NCBI GenBank assembly: GCA_964396385.1 | Contig: CAYNFH010000293.1 | Location: forward strand, 1 to 6,733 | Length of the DNA: 6,733 nucleotides | Reading direction: 5' to 3' | Source of the DNA: CAYNFH01 sp964396385 | GTDB lineage: Bacteria; Armatimonadota; Chthonomonadetes; Chthonomonadales; CAJBBX01 | In this document: piece by piece, positions 1 through 5,811 of the stretch | Layout: every line of letters begins with the position of its first letter | Position numbering within the stretch: position 1 is the first letter of the stretch | Translations under genes and position numbers: made by a program | Notes under the pieces: model-generated | What the model was told of the DNA's origin: nothing | What the model saw: only the letters and a program-made list of their open reading frames with translations | Database searches by the model: none

Positions 1-457
1 GCGCGTTATATCCCGTGAGCAGGATGTCAGCGCGTCCGTCCCCGTCATAGTCGCCTACGGCACATCCTTTCCATGGGCCTCGAACCGCCGCGAGCCCGGA
101 GCTCTGAGTAATGTCCTCGAAACGGCCGCTGCCACGGTTCAGAAACAGGGCGCAGGTGGGCTCCCCTACTAGCAGCACGTCGGGCAGTCCGTCGCCGTTT
201 GCGTCCAGGAAGGCGCAGCCGCAGCCAAACGAATCAAGCGCTGTGAGAGGCATCTTGCCGTGAGTCCAGTGGAAGTGCAGCCCCGCGGGCGCCGCTACAT
301 CGCGGAACCAGGCCCCTCCGGCAGGATGCCTTGAGGTTGCGCGGGCTGAACTGGATGCCTTACCCGTACCTGGCGAGCAACCGGATCCCAACAGCAAGGC
401 GGCGGCCGCGGCAATTAGGGAGAATGGGCGTCGGTACCGCAAGGGAGATGGTGGCAC
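1..457 (-). CDS. CRTAC1-type VCBS/FG-GAP lipoprotein, N-terminal part (runs off left edge)
   Basis: The minus strand is open for 152 codons from a GTG at 457 to the window edge. An in-frame TAA lies a few codons upstream, so the start is GTG 457 or TTG 442; neither has a clear Shine-Dalgarno. The N-terminus is a secretion signal: RYRRPFS, then a hydrophobic LIAAAAALLLGSG stretch ending at Cys27, suggesting a lipoprotein with a relaxed lipobox (G-S-G-C). The RRPF could be read as a twin-arginine motif. Two calcium-type VCBS loops follow: DANGDGLPD (85-93) and DYDGDGRAD (136-144), with LFLNRGSGRFEDIT between them, as in FG-GAP propellers. FGCGC (77-81) and WKGC (129-132) recur at matching places in the 586-residue gene at 2901-4661, so the two are close paralogues. 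By homology it is an exported, calcium-binding surface protein; its ligand is unknown. A C-terminal ASPIC/UnbV domain is expected beyond the window. Confidence 0.85.
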   Translation of the reverse strand, partial: MPPSPLRYRRPFSLIAAAAALLLGSGCSPGTGKASSSARATSRHPAGGAWFRDVAAPAGLHFHWTHGKMPLTALDSFGCGCAFLDANGDGLPDVLLVGEPTCALFLNRGSGRFEDITQSSGLAAVRGPWKGCAVGDYDGDGRADILLTGYNA

Positions 458-584
458 GGTCTGGGCCGGTTACGGGGTGTGCGGCGGTTGCAAGGCTCAG
501 TGTAACGTTCTACGTCCATCCCGGGTATTCCTCGGAAGAGGGCCGAAGAGCCCGCGCAGCCGCCGAGCACAACCTCCCGCAGAT

Positions 585-609
585 GTAACAGTTCAGGGTA
601 GGTAAGAGT
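585..609 (+). repeat. Left terminal inverted repeat of IS66-like element
   Basis: GTAACAGTTCAGGGTA and the next 9 bases match the reverse complement of 1038-1062 at 22 of 25 positions. The first 13 are identical; mismatches fall at positions 14, 17 and 20. A further TGCT match lies at positions 30-33. Confidence 0.85.
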
Positions 610-684
610 CCCCTGCTTGGGCGGTGAATAAGAAAGTTGGAAGGATAGGGAGTCATTTGGCATGTTCGTGTTGAATGAGAGGGC

Positions 685-1065
685 ATGCCGGACTTTGAAG
701 CCCGTTCGCGGGAAGAGATGCTCGCGCTGCTGCCTCAGTTGTGGGAGCAAGCCGCGCAGGTTGAGGAGCTGTTAGCGCGGATTACGGCCCTGGAGGAGGA
801 GATTGCGCGTCTTAGGCAAGACCCTCCTTCTGGTATCGCTCGTGCGGTTCCCTCCTTCGTCAGGGAAAACAAGCCCCGCCCGCAGAAGAAGCCGCGCAAG
901 AAGCGGCCCCACTCCTATGTGCGGCCGAGAGAGGAGCCGACGGAACCTGGTAGGCGCGGGGTGAGAACACTCACGCCGCATGTCTCGCAATGCTACAGGG
1001 AGCTCCCGCAGCGCCTGGCTGAACCTCAGAGCAATTCACTCTCACGTATCCTGAACTGTTACTAG
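685..1065 (+). pseudogene. Truncated IS66-like transposase (TnpC N-terminus only)
   Basis: This 126-codon frame starts at ATG 685 with a GAGAGG Shine-Dalgarno-like sequence just upstream. Residues about 20-46 (QAAQVEELLARITALEEEIARLRQ and neighbours) form a heptad-like coiled coil. A basic linker follows (ENKPRPQKKPRKKRPHSY) and then REEPTEP. This layout is typical of the N-terminal region of IS66-type transposases, which normally continue into a zinc-binding CPxCG region and a DDE catalytic domain over roughly 450-500 residues. Here similarity ends at about residue 90. The remaining 35 residues look like out-of-frame or non-coding element end, and the stop lies just past the right terminal repeat. 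I infer a large internal deletion. The other two frames of the tail contain stops and no recognisable transposase C-terminus. If expressed, the product could at most oligomerise with or interfere with a full-length transposase; no catalytic activity is expected. Confidence 0.65.
1038..1062 (-). repeat. Right terminal inverted repeat of IS66-like element
   Basis: Read on the minus strand this end begins GTAACAGTTCAGGATAC, mirroring the left end. The truncated transposase frame reads straight through it and stops three bases outside, so the last residues (ILNCY) are encoded by the repeat itself. Confidence 0.85.
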
Positions 1066-1077
1066 CATCGTATCAGA

Positions 1078-1106
1078 TTGACATCCATTCGCTGGCGGGA
1101 TACAAT
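1078..1106 (+). promoter_or_regulatory. Near-consensus sigma-70 promoter of the 565-residue CRTAC1-type gene
   Basis: TTGACA at 1078-1083 (perfect -35) is followed by exactly 17 bp and then TACAAT at 1101-1106 (5 of 6 to TATAAT). Transcription would start near 1113, giving a leader of about 33 nt before the GTG at 1146. The -35 box begins 15 bp outside the IS66-like element, so the promoter is not part of the element as delimited by its repeats. Confidence 0.75.
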
Positions 1107-1145
1107 CGCACCGTATACCCATCCCCTTCAGGTTCTGTTCTCTCA

Positions 1146-2843
1146 GTGCTCTTCCTTCATCACAGATACCGGCTTCCGGCCACCGCCCTGCTTGCTGTGC
1201 TGCCCGCGTGCTCGGGGCATGGCCGCCTGGCCGGTCCTCCAGTGCCTAACGCCCCGCACCCACCGCCGGCACGCGTACTCTTCCAGGATGTGACCGAAGG
1301 GGCCGGCATTGCGTTCAAACAGTCCAACGGCTCGTGCGGGATGCGGTACTTTGTGGAACAGGTCGCGGCCGGCGCCGCGCTGCTGGACGCGAATGGTGAC
1401 GGCAATCTGGACATCTACTTCCCGCAGCCCAAAGCTATGGGCGCATGCATGGGAAAAGTGCCGGGGCCGCTCCACCAACGACTCTACCTGGGTGACGGTA
1501 AAGGCCACTTCCGCCTGGCTCATGATCCTTTCGGAGGCGTCGAGACCGCCTACGGAATAGCCGCCGCCGCAGGCGACTACGATAACGATGGTAAACCGGA
1601 TCTCTACGTTTGCTGCTTCGGGAAGAACACGCTGTTCCACAATCGGGGCGACGGCGGCTTTGAAGACGTCACACAGAGAGCGGGTGTGGCGGTCGGCGGC
1701 TTTTCCACGGGGGCAGTCTGGTTCGATTACGACGGCGATGGCCGGCCGGATCTTTATGTGCTCCGGTACTGCGAGTGGGACCTCTCGAAGGACATACCCT
1801 GCCCAGGTCCCAATGGCCAGAGGGACAACTGCAACCCCCAGATCTATGTTCCGTCGACCAACAAGCTCTTCCACAACAACGGCGACGGGACGTTCACCGA
1901 TGTTACCTCCAAGATGGGCGCCGCGCCAGAGCACCGCAGGAGCCTGGATGCCGTGGCGGCAGACCTGGACGGTGATGGCCGACTGGACCTATTCGTCACC
2001 AACGACCTGGGACCAAACTACCTGTTCCACAACAGGGGCAACGGGCCGTTTCAGGAGGTCGCGATGCAGGAGGGCGTTGCTACCGGTGCGGACGGCCATA
2101 ACCAGGCCAATATGGGTATTGCCTGCGGTGATTACAACGACACGGGGCGTCTCAGCCTGCTGGTGACGACCTTTACTAACGAGCCCGACACGCTCTACCG
2201 CAATGATGGAAACTTCTATACGGACGCGAGTACGGAGTCGGGCATCGGCCCGGCCACCGTGGACACGCTGGCATTCGGCACCGGCTTTATCGATTCACGC
2301 AACATTGGCCGGCTGGACGTATTCGTGGCAAACGGCCACATCTCGCCTTTCTCCAATCTGACCAAAGCGGTATTTACGTACAAAGAGCGCAACCAGCTCT
2401 TTCTCAATGACGGAGGCGGCAGATTTCATGAGGCGCAGGACGCGCTGCCCAAGGACGACGTCCGCGTCCATCGGGGCGCCTGTCTGGGAGACATGAGGAA
2501 CGATGGCCGCACCGACATCCTCGTAACTGCCGACGATGACCGGCCCACTCTGCTGCGCAACGCGTCCGATGTGGGCAACTGGCTGGAGTTGAGCCTGGTT
2601 AACCGGTACGGCAACTGCATCCCCGTAGGCACGCGCTGCACGGCGATAATCGGCGGCAGGAAACTGCTGCGGGTGGTACTGGGCGGAGGCGGATACGGTG
2701 GCGACAGCGATCCAAGGGTCCACTTCGGCCTGGGCAAGGCCAGCCAGGTAGACCGGCTGGAGATCCGGTGGCTGGACGGGAAAACGGACACGCTGGCCAA
2801 CGTCAAGGCGAACCAGATTCTGAAGGTGCGGGAATCCCAGTAG
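1146..2843 (+). CDS. CRTAC1-type VCBS/FG-GAP lipoprotein with ASPIC/UnbV domain (565 aa)
   Basis: The start is GTG 1146, the first usable start in this frame after the promoter; the Shine-Dalgarno is weak. The N-terminus (HHRYRLPATALLAVLPAC) is a lipoprotein signal with lipobox L-P-A-C, so Cys22 would be lipidated. Calcium-binding loops follow: DANGDGNLD (81-89), DYDNDGKPD (144-152), DYDGDGRPD (194-202) and DLDGDGRLD (273-281), interleaved with LFHNxGDGxFxDVT strands typical of FG-GAP propeller blades. Later loops are degenerate (DYNDTGRLS, IDSRNIGRLD, DMRNDGRTD). Residues about 478-560 form the ASPIC/UnbV domain, with SDPRVHFGLG and a final ANQILKVRE. A Cys pair (IPCPGP...DNCNP) precedes blade IYVPSTNKLFHNN and could be disulfide bonded. 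It is probably a cell-surface calcium-binding or adhesion-like protein; ligand unknown. It stands alone behind its own promoter and converges on a paralogue. Family assignment is secure, function is not. Confidence 0.93.
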   Translation: MLFLHHRYRLPATALLAVLPACSGHGRLAGPPVPNAPHPPPARVLFQDVTEGAGIAFKQSNGSCGMRYFVEQVAAGAALLDANGDGNLDIYFPQPKAMGACMGKVPGPLHQRLYLGDGKGHFRLAHDPFGGVETAYGIAAAAGDYDNDGKPDLYVCCFGKNTLFHNRGDGGFEDVTQRAGVAVGGFSTGAVWFDYDGDGRPDLYVLRYCEWDLSKDIPCPGPNGQRDNCNPQIYVPSTNKLFHNNGDGTFTDVTSKMGAAPEHRRSLDAVAADLDGDGRLDLFVTNDLGPNYLFHNRGNGPFQEVAMQEGVATGADGHNQANMGIACGDYNDTGRLSLLVTTFTNEPDTLYRNDGNFYTDASTESGIGPATVDTLAFGTGFIDSRNIGRLDVFVANGHISPFSNLTKAVFTYKERNQLFLNDGGGRFHEAQDALPKDDVRVHRGACLGDMRNDGRTDILVTADDDRPTLLRNASDVGNWLELSLVNRYGNCIPVGTRCTAIIGGRKLLRVVLGGGGYGGDSDPRVHFGLGKASQVDRLEIRWLDGKTDTLANVKANQILKVRESQ

Positions 2844-2905
2844 GGGCAGCCCTGTGTGGCCGCCCGCAAATCCCGGTCGGGCGGCCACACAGGGCTGCCC
2901 CTACT
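2839..2905. repeat. Perfect 28-bp inverted repeat between convergent genes (bidirectional hairpin)
   Basis: Arms 2839-2866 and 2878-2905 are perfectly complementary around an 11-nt loop (CAAATCCCGGT). The left arm starts AGTAGGGGCAGCCCTGTG. The TAG stop of the upstream gene (2841-2843) and the TAG stop of the downstream minus-strand gene (2903-2901) occupy the same position in the two arms, so both genes end inside the palindrome. The transcript from either strand would fold into a very stable hairpin that could stop transcription or protect 3' ends. There is no T tract, so this is not a classical intrinsic terminator. Length, perfection and symmetry suggest a copy of a dispersed palindromic repeat; a genome-wide search is needed to know. 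Confidence 0.92.
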
Positions 2906-4661
2906 CCCGGATGGTGAGTATGCGGTCAGGCTGCACGTTGCGAAGCTCTTGCTGTTTTCCGTCCGGCCAGCGGATACGCACACTCTCCAGCAAGGTGACC
3001 GGCCCCAGCCCGAAGTGCACCCGCGGGTCGGAGGAGGAGAGATAGCTCGAAGCCGGTGAGACAAACCCCACCCACACCTGCTTGCCTGAGCGAGCCGTCA
3101 CCTGGGCTCCATAGGCAAACGGGTTGGAGCCACGGCCCCGCAAGTCCAGTGTAATCCAGTGGTTGTTGGTCTGTGACTGATTATGCAGCAATATGGGCGC
3201 GCCTTCGTAATCCACCACCAGCAGGTCTATCCTGCCGTCGTTGTCTATATCTCCTGTCGCAGAGCCTCTGCCCAAAATCGGTCTTGCCACGTCCCCTCCA
3301 AGCTGGGGCACGAGGTCCACAAACTGACGGCCCTGCTCATTGTGGAAGAGCATCATCGGCTCTCGGAAGGTCTCGAACGGGTCTATCTGGTCCGCGTTGT
3401 CGTAGACGTGCCCATTGGCAAAGGAGAGGTCCGGCCAGCCGTCATTGTCCATGTCGAGCCACTTCGTGCCGAAACCGAGGGGCTTCAAGGTGGGTCCGGC
3501 GATGCCAACGTCATCGCTCGCGAACTGATAGAGGCCCGGAGCAACGCAGTGGAACACAGAGTAACTTTCATCTGAGAAGCCGCTGACCGCCAGGTCCATC
3601 CGGCCGTCACGGTCATAATCCGCCCAATCCGCCCCCATCGCCGCCATGGCATGTCCCGGAGGATAGCCGTATGCGACGCCGCTGGTCTCCCCTACGTTTT
3701 GGAACCGCATGCCGCCCTGGTTCCTCATGAGGTCTGCCGGAGTGCCGTCGTTGCCGATATAGAAGTCCGGCCGTCCGTCGCCATTAATGTCGGTAAACGC
3801 CACTACCAGTCCTTTGCCGTGCGTCTCCCGCATGCCGCTAGCGGCGGTCACGTCCTGGAAGCGGCCGTTTCCGACATTGCGCCACAGCTCGCCGTACTCG
3901 GGCCGGTACTCTTTAGGCGGGCACCCGCTGACCACGCCGGGGCGAAGCTCGCAGTACTGTTTCTCCTTGGGCCCAAATATGACGTAGTTGAGGATCACGA
4001 GGTCCAGGCGCCCATCGCCGGCCAAGTCCATGAAGGCCGCGCTGCTCCCCCAATGGCCATGGTTGTGTGGGTCGAGCCCTGCCTGGACGGTGACATCGCG
4101 GAAGTGGCGAGCGGACGAGCGGGCGAGCGGGCGAGCGGGCGAATCCGGAGCTCGGACTTCGGACTTCGGACCGCCGTTCTCCGTATCCCGGGCCCCCTCG
4201 TTGTGGAGCAATGCCAGGCGGTGGTAGCCGGAGAGTATGAGGTCCAGGCGACCGTCGCCGTCGAAGTCGCCTACCCCGCACCCCTTCCAGTCTCCCATCA
4301 CCTTGTCCAGCCCTACGGTCGCGGTAACCTCCTGGAAGCGACCGTTTCCGAGGTTCCGGTAGAGCACAGGGTGAGGCGATGCGACCAGCAAGATGTCCTG
4401 CCAGCCGTCGTTGTCGAAGTCGAATAAGACGCAGCCGCAGCCAAATGCCTCCAGGTTTCGCAGCGGCCGCTTCTGCCTGGGGTAGACATAGGTAATACCG
4501 GCCGAGGGGCCCACATCGGTGAACCGTATCGCGCCGGCGGGCCGGGACACAGGCTGTGGGCCAGCGTAGGGTTCCCGATGTGAGCATCCCGCGCCGACCA
4601 TGCCTGCCACGATGGAGAAACGGGCCAGAGTTAGGAGAACGTTGCGTAATCCTGTCCGCAT
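2901..4661 (-). CDS. CRTAC1-type VCBS/FG-GAP lipoprotein with ASPIC/UnbV domain (586 aa)
   Basis: The start is ATG 4661. The signal sequence (LRNVLLTLARFSIVAGMVGAGC) ends at Cys26 with a relaxed lipobox (G-A-G-C), so export and probable lipidation are inferred. Seven well-formed calcium loops follow: DFDNDGWQD (81-89), DFDGDGRLD (132-140), DLAGDGRLD (212-220), DINGDGRPD (291-299), DYDRDGRMD (348-356), DMDNDGWPD (403-411) and DIDNDGRID (471-479). Between them are LYRNLGNGRFQEVT-type strands. Residues about 500-584 are the ASPIC/UnbV domain, with SSSDPRVHFGLG and a final RILTIRE. FGCGC (73-77) and WKGC (125-128) link it to the partial gene at the left edge rather than to its convergent neighbour. 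Residues about 157-185 (ARDTENGG through PLARSSAR) are a low-complexity insertion after blade 2, encoded by short tandem repeats. The stop lies inside the 28-bp palindrome. The upstream region shows no strong Shine-Dalgarno. Likely a surface calcium-binding protein; ligand unknown. Confidence 0.93.
   Translation of the reverse strand: MRTGLRNVLLTLARFSIVAGMVGAGCSHREPYAGPQPVSRPAGAIRFTDVGPSAGITYVYPRQKRPLRNLEAFGCGCVLFDFDNDGWQDILLVASPHPVLYRNLGNGRFQEVTATVGLDKVMGDWKGCGVGDFDGDGRLDLILSGYHRLALLHNEGARDTENGGPKSEVRAPDSPARPLARSSARHFRDVTVQAGLDPHNHGHWGSSAAFMDLAGDGRLDLVILNYVIFGPKEKQYCELRPGVVSGCPPKEYRPEYGELWRNVGNGRFQDVTAASGMRETHGKGLVVAFTDINGDGRPDFYIGNDGTPADLMRNQGGMRFQNVGETSGVAYGYPPGHAMAAMGADWADYDRDGRMDLAVSGFSDESYSVFHCVAPGLYQFASDDVGIAGPTLKPLGFGTKWLDMDNDGWPDLSFANGHVYDNADQIDPFETFREPMMLFHNEQGRQFVDLVPQLGGDVARPILGRGSATGDIDNDGRIDLLVVDYEGAPILLHNQSQTNNHWITLDLRGRGSNPFAYGAQVTARSGKQVWVGFVSPASSYLSSSDPRVHFGLGPVTLLESVRIRWPDGKQQELRNVQPDRILTIRE
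4109..4171. repeat. Tandem short repeats inside the 586-residue gene
   Basis: Four 8-bp units of GAGCGGGC type run from 4109 to 4140; the first has one mismatch and the last three are identical. After a 12-bp linker comes a 7-bp GGACTTC repeat (4154-4167, with partial flanking copies, 4152-4171). On the coding strand they encode SEVRAPDSPARPLARSSAR in frame. The unit lengths are not multiples of three, so gain or loss of a single unit would shift the frame of the gene. Confidence 0.85.
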
Positions 4662-4821
4662 GCTGAGGCGGGCAATTTGGTCGGGAATACCCGTCCAGCT
4701 GCGGGCGCGCGGAGGCGGCCCTTGGTGGCTGCCACGGCATTCGCAAGCAAACGGGACACAGAAAGCGGTGTGCAGCTATTCTACCGGATGAGCGGGCAAA
4801 CGGAAAGCTGTATAGGGAAAT

Positions 4822-4856
4822 TCGGCGCCGTACCCCGGCCTGGGGCGCGGCGCCGA
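4822..4856 (-). terminator. Probable terminator hairpin downstream of khpA
   Basis: TCGGCGCC (4822-4829) pairs with GGCGCCGA (4849-4856). Inside, a G-C pair, a T-G wobble and one A/C mismatch lead to a CCCC/GGGG stem around a 5-nt loop. The hairpin starts 39 bp past the khpA stop. On the minus strand it is followed only by AATTTCCC, a weak T tract, so factor-independent termination is likely but imperfect. Confidence 0.5.
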
Positions 4857-4895
4857 CCACATTCGCGGCGAACTGATGGCCTCCGAGACACCAGC

Positions 4896-5150
4896 TTACT
4901 GGTGCTCCGCGCCGTTCGGCTCGCCAACTACCTCGAGGTAGACCTTCTTCTTTTCCTTCATGGCGCTGGCCTTTGCCAGGACTCGCATCGCGTTCGCGAT
5001 GCGCCCCTGCTTTCCAATGGCCTTGCCAAGATCGTCCGGCGCCACGTGCACCTTGTACGTGGTAGCGCCCTCGATCTCTTCCTCCTCTATTCGGACCTGG
5101 TCCGGGATGTCTACGACGGCCTCGACCAGGTTCTGAATGAACGCCTTCAT
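4896..5150 (-). CDS. khpA: KhpA-family KH-domain RNA-binding protein
   Basis: This 84-residue protein is a single KH domain with the family's usual length. The N-terminal MKAFIQNLVEAVVDIPDQV is the first helix. A strand (TTYKVHVAPDDLG) precedes the RNA-binding GxxG loop, seen as IGKQGRIANAMR with GKQG at 46-49, and the protein ends KKKVYLEVVGEP. KhpA is a cytoplasmic RNA chaperone-like protein that partners with KhpB (Jag/EloR) in many bacteria, affecting small RNAs, cell envelope growth and division. The start ATG 5150 is fixed by a good Shine-Dalgarno, AGGAG at 5161-5157, six bases upstream. In many genomes khpA sits between rpsP and rimM-trmD. Here the sequence upstream shows no rpsP and the gene downstream is a CRTAC1-type protein, so it appears to be a stand-alone unit. 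Codon use matches its neighbours. Confidence 0.93.
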   Translation of the reverse strand: MKAFIQNLVEAVVDIPDQVRIEEEEIEGATTYKVHVAPDDLGKAIGKQGRIANAMRVLAKASAMKEKKKVYLEVVGEPNGAEHQ

Positions 5151-5548
5151 GTTTCTCTCCTACTGCGGACCATAGATTCAGAACACAGTGGCAAGGGTCT
5201 TGGCGCCGGTACGGGGCCTACCTGGGCAGGTTAGATCTGCAGGGTGAGCCGTGCGGCTTACGCCACGCGACCCGGGTGTAGCGGAGATCGCGGAGAACGC
5301 CGTGACACCAGATCAGCTTCGGTAAAGTGCGCTTGCCGGCGGAACGCAGTACCGCAAGGCGGCTCTGCGCCCTTCCACACTCACTCATACATGTCGCGAA
5401 GCGCTGAAAGTTCCGACTCGTCACATCCTAGACAAAGAAGAATCTTGCCTATCAGTGCGACGCGTGCAGAGGAGCAGCGGCCACCGCGGAGGAGTGGGGA
5501 AAGTCGCGATGAATAAGGGCTCGGGAGCCGCGGCGGCCGCCAAGAAGG
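5151..5548. other. 398-bp region without an identifiable gene
   Basis: This stretch lies between the cold-shock gene and khpA, both on the minus strand. It contains no recognisable tRNA arm motif, rRNA or known regulatory RNA. It should hold the khpA promoter, but I see no convincing -35/-10 pair; TTGCCA near the khpA leader lacks a properly spaced -10. Short open frames exist on both strands (minus 5388-5218, plus 5244-5516). They have no Shine-Dalgarno, are rich in Arg and Ser, and resemble no family I know, so I do not call them genes. Just past the cold-shock gene, GGCT-CGGG-AGCC (5518-5529) could form a small hairpin, too weak to call a terminator. Confidence 0.5.
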
Positions 5549-5758
5549 TCACATGACGGGTGAGACGTTGGCGGCCTGTCGTCCCTTGGGAGTCTCGAGC
5601 AGCTCGTAGTTCACCATCTGGCCTTCCCGCAGGGACTTGAACCCCTCCATCTTGATGGCGGAGTAGTGGACGAACACGTCTATCCCGTCCTCCGTCTCGA
5701 TGAAGCCGTAGCCTTTCGCGTCATTGAACCACTTGACCTTGCCGACGATCTCTACCAT
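5549..5758 (-). CDS. Cold-shock domain protein (CspA family)
   Basis: The 69-residue product is a complete cold-shock domain of normal family length. The RNA-binding motifs are intact: RNP1 as KGYGFI (15-20) within KVKWFNDAKGYGFIE, and RNP2 as VFVHYSA (28-34), with Tyr where most members have Phe. It ends GRQAANVSPV, matching the family's usual final beta strand. Such proteins bind single-stranded RNA and DNA and melt secondary structure in mRNA, in cold adaptation or in normal growth. I place the start at ATG 5758 because the domain begins there and an AAAGG lies upstream (5774-5770), though at a longish spacing. A TTG at 5815 would add 19 residues with no family counterpart. A 9-bp inverted repeat (5535-5543 with 5568-5576) spans the stop codon. 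The next gene upstream is the oxidoreductase, 175 bp away, so the gene probably has its own promoter. Confidence 0.95.
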   Translation of the reverse strand: MVEIVGKVKWFNDAKGYGFIETEDGIDVFVHYSAIKMEGFKSLREGQMVNYELLETPKGRQAANVSPVM

Positions 5759-5811
5759 CCACTCACTACCTTTCTCCACTACTGGGTACAGTCTGCCGGC
5801 AACCGGGCGTA

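Larger units (their letters stand above)
585..1062. mobile_element. Non-autonomous IS66-like element (MITE-like deletion derivative)
   Basis: This 478-bp unit is bounded by inverted repeats matching at 22 of 25 positions, the outer 13 (GTAACAGTTCAGG) perfectly. Ends beginning GTAA are characteristic of the IS66 family. Inside is a single frame (685-1065) resembling the N-terminus of an IS66-type TnpC, beginning 100 bp from the left end; that leaves no room for tnpA and tnpB, as in the tnpC-only ISBst12 subgroup. Most of the transposase, including the DDE catalytic core, is missing, so the element could move only if a full-length relative supplied transposase. The flanking 8-mers (577-584 and 1063-1070) do not match, so no target duplication survives. 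An imperfect hairpin (GTGAG-AACA-CTCAC core, about 956-979) lies inside. Assignment to IS66 is an inference from the ends and the coiled-coil plus basic N-terminus. Confidence 0.72.

Noticed and set aside
331..588. 85-codon plus-strand frame
   Set aside because: Antisense to the start of the partial CRTAC1-type gene, which has signal peptide and loop evidence; no Shine-Dalgarno or family.
415..750. 111-codon minus-strand frame across the left end of the IS66-like element
   Set aside because: It crosses the terminal repeat, is antisense to the transposase start, overlaps the CRTAC1-type signal region, and has no recognisable domain.
577..1070. Target-site duplication flanking the IS66-like element
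   Set aside because: The 8-mers CCGCAGAT and TAGCATCG do not match. A shared CAGAT lies about 11 bp off register and is not convincing.
1143..1934. 263-codon open frame on the minus strand
   Set aside because: Antisense to the calcium-loop region of the 565-residue gene. The VAVV and VVIE repeats are the mirror of DGDG-type codons, and no family is recognisable.
4109..4171. CRISPR-like array
   Set aside because: The units are 7-8 bp with no spacers and lie within a coding sequence.
3651..4427. 258-codon open frame on the plus strand
   Set aside because: Antisense to the 586-residue gene, again a mirror of its repetitive Asp/Gly loops; the sense protein has complete domains.
4662..4821. Promoter for the 586-residue gene (TAGAAT at 4783-4778)
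   Set aside because: The -10-like hexamer is good, but the sequence 17 bp upstream (TTTCCG) is a poor -35, and the hexamer is too common alone to support a call.
3913..4860. 315-codon open frame on the minus strand in another frame
   Set aside because: Overlaps the 586-residue gene in the same direction but is Arg/Pro-rich with no domain, as expected of an off-frame reading of GC-rich DNA.
5244..5516. 90-codon plus-strand frame, and a shorter minus-strand frame at 5218-5388
   Set aside because: Arg/Ser-rich, no domain, no credible ribosome binding site, opposed frames in the same gap. They are kept only as a note in the gap entry.
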